Shown piece by piece: positions 59,344 through 64,000 of a DNA stretch of 64,000 nucleotides. This stretch comes from JAJDAH01 sp964487605 (GTDB taxonomy: Bacteria > Myxococcota_A > Polyangia > Polyangiales > Polyangiaceae). The notes beneath the pieces are model-generated. The model was not told the DNA's origin. It saw only the letters and a program-made list of their open reading frames with translations, and made no database searches. Each line of letters opens with the position of its first letter. Within the stretch, counting starts at the first letter, position 1. The position numbers and the translations under genes were made by a program. The stretch covers positions 14,772-78,771 of the forward strand of contig CAZARU010000019.1 of assembly GCA_964487605.1 (NCBI GenBank), in the 5' to 3' direction.

Positions 59344-60254
59344 CGGCTCGGGTGCAGGCGTCCGTCGTCCCTGGTTCGGCGCGCGCGTGGGTCCTCGCTT
59401 GCCGACCCGCCACGCTCCCTGCGTCAGTGGTCCCGGTCGCCGTGGGTACCGCCGTGGCCCATGCCGCGGGCGGGCTTCGGCCGTGGGCGGCGCTTGCCGC
59501 GCTGGTCGGCGCCCTCCTCTTGCAAATCGGATCCAACCTCGCGAACGACGTCTTCGACCACGAGAAGGGCGCCGACACGCCCGACCGTCTCGGCCCGACT
59601 CGCGCCGTGGCGGCCGGCCTCCTGGACGCGTCGGCCGTCCGCCGCGCGATGGCCGTCGTCTTCGGCCTGGCGCTCGCCGTGGGCGCCTATCTCGTGTCGG
59701 TCGCCGGCCCGGTCATCGTGATCGTCGGACTCTCGGCCATCGTCGCGGCCATCGCGTACACCGGGGGCCCCTACCCGCTCGGCTATCACGGGCTGGGCGA
59801 CGTCTTCGTGATGCTGTTCTTCGGATTCGTGGCGGTCGTAGGGACGGCGTTCGTCCAGACGGGCGCCGTACTGGACCTTGCCGTGTGGGCCGCGGTCCCC
59901 GTCGGCTCGCTCGCGACGGCGATCCTGGTGGTGAACAACCTCCGGGACCGCGAGACCGACCGCGCGGCGGGCAAGCGCACGCTCGCGGTACGCCTCGGCC
60001 GGAGCGGCGCCGTCATCGAGTACGTGCTGCTGCAGGTCGCGGCGTTCGGCGTACCCGTCGTGCTGGCGGTTCGCGGCGCCGGCCCCTGGATGCTTGCGCC
60101 CCTGGTCGCCCTGCCGCTCGCCGCCAGGAACGTCGCCGACGTGGCTCGCCTCGAGGGGAGCCCGCTCAACGCGACGCTGGTCGCGACGGCGCGCGAGCTC
60201 GTCGTGTTCGGCGCCGCGCTCACGCTGGGCGTTGCGCTGGGAGCGGGCTCGTGA
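59340..60254 (+). CDS. menA: 1,4-dihydroxy-2-naphthoate polyprenyltransferase
   Basis: UbiA-family membrane enzyme (304 aa) attaching the polyprenyl tail to DHNA. First Asp motif SNLANDVFDHEKGADTPDRL with GPTRAVAAG, second motif NNLRDRETDRAAGKRTLAVR, and about eight membrane helices. MenA-type signatures ACRPATLPASVVPVAVGTAV at the start and YTGGPYPLGYHGLGD. GTG 59340 overlaps the menH stop. It is clearly different from the UbiA at 49515. Confidence 0.93.
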   Translation: MTARVQASVVPGSARAWVLACRPATLPASVVPVAVGTAVAHAAGGLRPWAALAALVGALLLQIGSNLANDVFDHEKGADTPDRLGPTRAVAAGLLDASAVRRAMAVVFGLALAVGAYLVSVAGPVIVIVGLSAIVAAIAYTGGPYPLGYHGLGDVFVMLFFGFVAVVGTAFVQTGAVLDLAVWAAVPVGSLATAILVVNNLRDRETDRAAGKRTLAVRLGRSGAVIEYVLLQVAAFGVPVVLAVRGAGPWMLAPLVALPLAARNVADVARLEGSPLNATLVATARELVVFGAALTLGVALGAGS

Positions 60255-61282
60255 AGATCCGGATCGGCGTCGTCCCGTACCACGTCTCTCTCGACACGAG
60301 CGTCGGCAACGCGCAAAGGGAGTGGCGGACGCGCGAGGGGCTCTTCGTCTTCGCCACGGACGAGGACGCCACCGTGGGCGTCGGTGAAGCCGCCCCGCTC
60401 CCCGGCCATTCGCCCGACGGGCTCGAGGAAGTGCGGCGCGCGCTCCTGGCGACCGCGGAGATCGAGCTGTACGACCTCGACGGGCCTTGCATCTCTGCGG
60501 CCGTCGCCAGCACCGTGGCGCGCGATCTCCCCAGCGCGACGTTCGCCCTGGAGACGGCGATCCTCGATCTCGTCGCGCGGCGACGCTCCCAGCCGATGTG
60601 GGCCCTGCTCGGTGGGGCGGCGAGGCCTTCCGCGCTCCGCCTCGCGCCCCTCGTGTCGGACGCCGCAAGCGCCGCTGCCGTGCGCGAAGCCGGCGCCGAC
60701 ACCGTGAAGCTCAAGATCCGCCCGGCGACGCTCGACCGAGATCTCGAGCTGGCGAGCACGCTCGTCGCGAGCGGGCTTCGCGTGCGCCTCGACGCGAACC
60801 GGTCCCTCGACGTCGCTACCGCGCGCAGCCGACTGCGGGGGGACTTCGAGTACGTCGAGGAGCCGGTGCCCACTTCGGAGCTGCTCGGCCTGGTCGGGTC
60901 CGGGATCCGCCTCGCCCTGGACGAGACGCTGGCCGACCCGAGGGCCCTCCACGCCCTCGAACCGAGCTTCGGAGCGCTCGGCGTCACCGCGTTCGTGCTC
61001 AAGCCGACGGTGCTCGGACTCACCCGCGCGCGCAGCCTGGCCGAAAGGGCCGGCTCGCTGGGGGCGAGTGTCGTGCTCAGCCACAGCTTCGAGGGCCCCG
61101 TCGCCCTCGCGGCCGCTGCGGCCCTCGCGCTGGCGCTCCGTACTCCCGCCGCTTGCGGCCTGGCCGCGCACCCCGTGCTTCGAGCGTGGCCCGAGCTCCG
61201 GGTGCCGGGACTCGGCGCCGCACGCTTCGAACCGACGGACGCCCCTGGCCATGGCGTGGACCCTGCGGGGCTCGCGCCGTGA
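60251..61282 (+). CDS. menC: o-succinylbenzoate synthase
   Basis: Enolase-superfamily dehydratase (343 aa) converting SHCHC to OSB. Active-site residues: KLKIR (Lys pair, TVKLKIRP), RLDANRSLD (Asp), YVEEPV (Glu), LDETLADP (Asp) and FVLKPTVLG (second Lys). The N-terminal capping domain starts IRIGVVPYHVSL. GTG 60251 overlaps the menA stop by four bases. Confidence 0.92.
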   Translation: MKIRIGVVPYHVSLDTSVGNAQREWRTREGLFVFATDEDATVGVGEAAPLPGHSPDGLEEVRRALLATAEIELYDLDGPCISAAVASTVARDLPSATFALETAILDLVARRRSQPMWALLGGAARPSALRLAPLVSDAASAAAVREAGADTVKLKIRPATLDRDLELASTLVASGLRVRLDANRSLDVATARSRLRGDFEYVEEPVPTSELLGLVGSGIRLALDETLADPRALHALEPSFGALGVTAFVLKPTVLGLTRARSLAERAGSLGASVVLSHSFEGPVALAAAAALALALRTPAACGLAAHPVLRAWPELRVPGLGAARFEPTDAPGHGVDPAGLAP

Positions 61283-62673
61283 GCCTGTCCGTCCGCGACG
61301 CGGCACGGGAAGAGCCCTCGGCGATGGCCCTCGTCACCCCCTCGACGACGACGACCTGGGCGGCGCTGAGCGAGAAGGTGGGCGCGCTGCGCACCGCGCT
61401 TCGGCACGCCGGCGTGCTGCGCGAGCCGCTCGTGGCGTTCTCCGCCCCCGTTGCCGCGGACACCGTGCTGCTCGCCCTGACGCTCGTGGACGCCGGCACG
61501 CCGTTCATGCCGCTCCACCCCAGGTTGCCCCGCGACGAGCAGCGCCGTGACGCAGAGCTCGCCGGTGTCACGCGTCTGCTCGGGCCCGGGGAGATCCGTG
61601 GGTGGCTCGACGACGTGGCGCGCCCCGAAGCCTCCGCGGACGTCCCCGCTGACGACGAGCGGGCGCTCGCCGTGCTGCAGACGTCCGGCACGAGCGGGCC
61701 ACCGCGCGCCGTGGAGCTCTCGCGTCGCGCGTTCGTCGCGTCGGCGCGCGCGAGCTCCACGAACCTGGGCTGGGAGGACGACGACCGGTGGCTCCTGGCG
61801 CTGACGCCGGCTCACGTCGGCGGGCTGTCCGTCGTGACGCGCTGCTTGCTGGCGCGCCGAGCGATCGCCCTTCCCGAGGACCTTCCGGGAGAGCGAATCG
61901 ACGTGCGGCAGGCGATCGAAGCGACGCGTGCGACGCTGGTGTCGCTGGTGCCGGCGCAGCTCGACGTGCTCCTCGCCGCGGATCCGCCCTGGCATCCGCC
62001 GGCTTTCCTGCGGGTCGTGCTCCTCGGCGGGGCGTCCGCGCCGGCGTCACTGCTCGAACGGGCCAGGGAGCGCGGCGTGCCCGTCCTGACCACCTACGGA
62101 CTCACCGAAGCGTGCTCGCAGGTGACCGCCGTCCGCCCCGGCGCGGCCCCCTCGCCATCGCGAGGCGCCGGCCCGCCGCTCCCCGGAACGGAGATCAGGA
62201 TCGTGGGCGGACGCATCCACGTGAGGGGACCCACGCTCCTGACGCGACATCGGCCCCCGACGTCCGCGCCACCCCTGCACGACGGCTGGCTGGTGACGAG
62301 TGATCTGGGCGACATCGACGCCGAGGGAAACCTCCACGTTCACGGCCGCGCCGACGACGTGATCGTCACCGGCGGCGAGAGCGTCCACCCCACCGACATC
62401 GAGCGCGTCCTCGAATCGCTGGACGGCGTTCGCCACGCCTGCGCATTCGGCGTGCAGGACGAGCGGTGGGGCGCGATCGTCGCCGCCGCCTTGGTGCTGG
62501 AAGCTCCTCTCGACCGAGCGCGCCTGGCAAGGCGTCTCGCTGCCGCGTTGCCCACCCACCGCCGCCCACGCCTCGTGGCCGTGCTCCCGGAGCTTCCCGT
62601 CGGGCCGCGGGGGAAGGTGGCGCGGCGCGAGGTCCGAGCTGCGGCGCTACCTCTGCTCCAGCGACTCGAGTGA
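61279..62673 (+). CDS. menE: o-succinylbenzoate-CoA ligase
   Basis: AMP-forming ligase (464 aa) activating OSB with CoA. P-loop VLQTSGTSGPPRAVELSRRA, ALTPAHVGGLSVVTRCLL, adenylate motif TYGLTEACSQVT, SDLGDIDAEGNLHVHGRADD, and the C-terminal Lys region LPVGPRGKVARREVR. Last gene of the operon and short for an acyl-CoA ligase, as usual for MenE. GTG overlaps the menC stop. It ends 29 bases before the convergent thioesterase. Confidence 0.92.
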   Translation: MSLSVRDAAREEPSAMALVTPSTTTTWAALSEKVGALRTALRHAGVLREPLVAFSAPVAADTVLLALTLVDAGTPFMPLHPRLPRDEQRRDAELAGVTRLLGPGEIRGWLDDVARPEASADVPADDERALAVLQTSGTSGPPRAVELSRRAFVASARASSTNLGWEDDDRWLLALTPAHVGGLSVVTRCLLARRAIALPEDLPGERIDVRQAIEATRATLVSLVPAQLDVLLAADPPWHPPAFLRVVLLGGASAPASLLERARERGVPVLTTYGLTEACSQVTAVRPGAAPSPSRGAGPPLPGTEIRIVGGRIHVRGPTLLTRHRPPTSAPPLHDGWLVTSDLGDIDAEGNLHVHGRADDVIVTGGESVHPTDIERVLESLDGVRHACAFGVQDERWGAIVAAALVLEAPLDRARLARRLAAALPTHRRPRLVAVLPELPVGPRGKVARREVRAAALPLLQRLE

Positions 62674-62702
62674 CCGCGTACCCGCCGTCCTCGCCCCGCG
62701 GC

Positions 62703-63158
62703 TCAGAGCGTCCCGAGTTCGCGCAGTCTTCGCGCAAGATGGTCCGGGATCGGGACCTTCGCGAACGTGTCCGGCGCCACGAAGACGTGTGCGCTCTGGC
62801 CCACTGCCGCGACCTCGCCGGCTTCGGTTCGGATCCGGTAGCCGAGGGTCGCCGTGCTCCCCTCGACGTGCGCGGTCAGCAGCGCGACGCCGACCGACTC
62901 GCCGAAGCGCAGTGGGCGGAGGAACTCCGCCTCGGCGTGGCGGATCGGGGCGGCCCACAGGGCTTGCTCGAGGACCTCCGGAAGCGGCGCCCCCGCGTCG
63001 GCCAGGAAGGCCACGTAGGCGTCGTGGAACCACTCGAACAGCCGCGGGTAGAACACGATGCCCGCCGCATCGACGTCGTGGAACTTGACGGCGCGCTGCT
63101 GCACGAAGCCCTCGCCGGAACGGCTTCGAAGCGACGCGAGATCGAGGCGATGAGGCAC
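62703..63158 (-). CDS. hot-dog-fold acyl-CoA thioesterase (YbgC/MenI type)
   Basis: A 151-aa 4HBT-type thioesterase: VKFHDVDAAGIVFYPRLFEW (YbgC-like D...aG..yy region carrying the catalytic Asp), ALWAAPIRHAEAEFLRPLRF, GESVGVALLTAHVEGSTATL, and a helical end. Members hydrolyse acyl-CoAs; some act on DHNA-CoA, the missing step after MenB, and the convergent position next to the men operon makes that attractive but unproven. GTG 63158 chosen; the frame is open further upstream across the divergent gap. Confidence 0.85.
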   Translation of the reverse strand: MPHRLDLASLRSRSGEGFVQQRAVKFHDVDAAGIVFYPRLFEWFHDAYVAFLADAGAPLPEVLEQALWAAPIRHAEAEFLRPLRFGESVGVALLTAHVEGSTATLGYRIRTEAGEVAAVGQSAHVFVAPDTFAKVPIPDHLARRLRELGTL

Positions 63159-63193
63159 GGCAATGGCGCGGGTGCACCGCGTCTCGACGCCAC

Positions 63194-63199
63194 TATACT
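63194..63199 (+). promoter_or_regulatory. -10 box directly before the DUF4920 gene
   Basis: TATACT (five of six consensus bases) ends 7 bases before the GTG at 63207; the -35 region is poor. Leaderless geometry. Confidence 0.5.
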
Positions 63200-63206
63200 C
63201 CCCCGC

Positions 63207-63701
63207 GTGACCCGCACCGTCCTCTGCGCGCTCCTCTACGCCACGTCCGCCTGCCAGTCGCGCGAGCCCGAAGCGTCCGCTGGCCCGCCTCCAGCGCCCG
63301 TCGCCAGCGCGCAGCGCTACGGCGCGGGCGTCGGACCCGGTACGGTGACTCCACTCGCGAGGGTCCTGGCCGCCCCGACCGAGTTCGCGGACAAGACCGT
63401 GGTCGTCGAAGCGACCGTTCGGCGCGCGTGCACGAGGAAGGGCTGCTGGATGGAGCTCGCAGAGACGGAGGAGGCCAAGGACCAGGGCTGTCGCGTCACC
63501 TTCAAGGACTACGGGTTCTTCGTCCCGACGGACTCCGCGGGCGCGCGCGCGCGCGTCGAGGGCACCGTGCTCGCAAAGCAGGTCCACGCTTCGGAGGTCG
63601 CACACCTCGAGCAGGAGGGCGCTCGGTTCGCCACCAAGCGGCCCGACGGCTCGGCCACCGAGATCCGCATCGTCGCCACCGGCGTGGAGCTTCGTCGCTG
63701 A
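63207..63701 (+). CDS. DUF4920 lipoprotein
   Basis: A 164-aa lipoprotein (ALLYATSAC, Cys near residue 16) with a Pro/Ala linker, then a domain starting LARVLAAPTEFADKTVVVEA and VRRACTRKGCWMELAETEE, CRVTFKDYGFFVPTDSAGAR, VEGTVLAKQVHASEVAHLEQ. This is the DUF4920 fold, an OB-like domain found in many exported bacterial proteins with no known activity. The paired Cys (CTRKGC) could form a disulfide or bind metal. GTG 63207, preceded by TATACT. Confidence 0.82.
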   Translation: MTRTVLCALLYATSACQSREPEASAGPPPAPVASAQRYGAGVGPGTVTPLARVLAAPTEFADKTVVVEATVRRACTRKGCWMELAETEEAKDQGCRVTFKDYGFFVPTDSAGARARVEGTVLAKQVHASEVAHLEQEGARFATKRPDGSATEIRIVATGVELRR

Positions 63702-63775
63702 ACCCGGTCGAGCGCTGCCCCGCGTGCGGCGCTCGGTTTTCGCTCGGTCCGGCAGGTTGTGCTACCGCCCCACCG

Positions 63776-64000
63776 GTGCGGCTGGTCCTGCTTCTGAGCC
63801 TCGCGCTGACCCTGGCGGCGCTCTCGCGCCCCGCCATGGCGGCGGACGCGCCCCGGTGGCACACGGTCACCGACGGTCAGACGTTGGGGAAGATCGCCAA
63901 GCGCTACTCGGTGGGCGTCGACGCGCTGTGCTCGGCCAACGAGATCCGCCGGAAGGACCCCATCAAGCCCGGACAGCGGCTGGTGATCCCGGCCGACTCG
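63776..64000 (+). CDS. LysM-domain exported protein, N-terminal part
   Basis: First 75 residues of a gene cut by the window edge. A signal peptide (VRLVLLLSLALTLAALSRPAMA) is followed by a LysM domain: WHTVTDGQTLGKIAKRYSVG, LCSANEI and IKPGQRLVIPAD, which binds the glycan strand of peptidoglycan. What follows (peptidase M23, amidase or other) is not visible. The frame is open back to a CTG at 63698 that overlaps the previous stop (CTGA) and would add a Cys-rich stretch (RCPACGARF); I prefer GTG 63776 directly before the signal peptide. Confidence 0.82.
   Translation, partial: MRLVLLLSLALTLAALSRPAMAADAPRWHTVTDGQTLGKIAKRYSVGVDALCSANEIRRKDPIKPGQRLVIPADS

Noticed and set aside
1..64000. CRISPR array, tRNA or rRNA genes, insertion sequences, prophage
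   Set aside because: I looked for regularly spaced repeats, cloverleaf-like arms and transposase motifs and saw none; a covariance-model tRNA search would be decisive.

Overview
This is a very GC-rich, gene-dense chromosomal window that most resembles a Myxococcota genome (Polyangia/Sorangiineae-like). The pointers are Gly-rich lipoproteins (a metzincin and a VWA protein), a PEGA/TPR exported protein next to a myxobacterial-type Ser/Thr kinase, SUMF-domain secreted proteins, frequent GTG starts and many 4-base stop/start overlaps. I call 54 protein genes. No intergenic gap exceeds about 200 bases. I saw no tRNA, rRNA, CRISPR array, insertion sequence or prophage.

Layout. 1-4405: pentose phosphate genes (zwf end, opcA, pgl; convergent tkt). 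4490-7495: mltG-ruvX facing hisS. 7492-10835: exported aromatic-repeat protein, TPR protein, argC. 10859-15091: minus-strand run of an M50 protease with a helical tail, an exported PIMT and two SUMF-domain proteins. 15125-19213: fused trehalose-6-P synthase/phosphatase divergent from a GH15 hydrolase. 19232-26703: L,D-transpeptidase, VanW protein, thiS, gamma-carbonic anhydrase, miaB, acyl-CoA synthetase. 26731-28449: metzincin lipoprotein.

28596-32814 is the most interesting region. It is an Rrf2-regulated sulfur operon: cysteine synthase, a MoeB/ThiF-like E1, a CysO-like sulfur carrier ending Gly-Gly-Arg, a 91-aa degenerate E1-like protein, a CysM-like synthase and a JAMM protease. The catalytic E1 lacks the usual N-terminal R-Y/F-x-R-Q segment, while the small degenerate E1 keeps exactly that segment. 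This suggests a split E1 of the kind known from eukaryotic heterodimeric E1s, serving thiocarboxylate-dependent cysteine biosynthesis.

32834-42331: cell-envelope proteins of mostly unknown function (two tandem exported proteins, an SH3/Tudor-like lipoprotein, a CD225-like membrane protein, Ser/Thr kinase, PEGA/TPR protein, a DUF4139 protein with an OmpA insert). 42347-48423: alpha/beta hydrolase (apparent CTG start), Fe-alcohol dehydrogenase, MBL hydrolase, UvrD-type helicase, CPBP protease. 48430-54037: C45 hydrolase-UbiA pair, VWA lipoprotein, CcmH-like protein and ferredoxin-NADP reductase. 54143-62673: a GbsR-type regulator and a menaquinone operon, ubiE/menG-menF-menD-menH-menA-menC-menE, every junction overlapping by 4 bases; menB is absent and a hot-dog thioesterase lies convergent at its end. 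63207-64000: DUF4920 lipoprotein and the start of a LysM protein.

A recurring regulatory theme is TAnnnT-like -10 boxes only 6-9 bases before start codons that have no Shine-Dalgarno sequence, which predicts many leaderless mRNAs.
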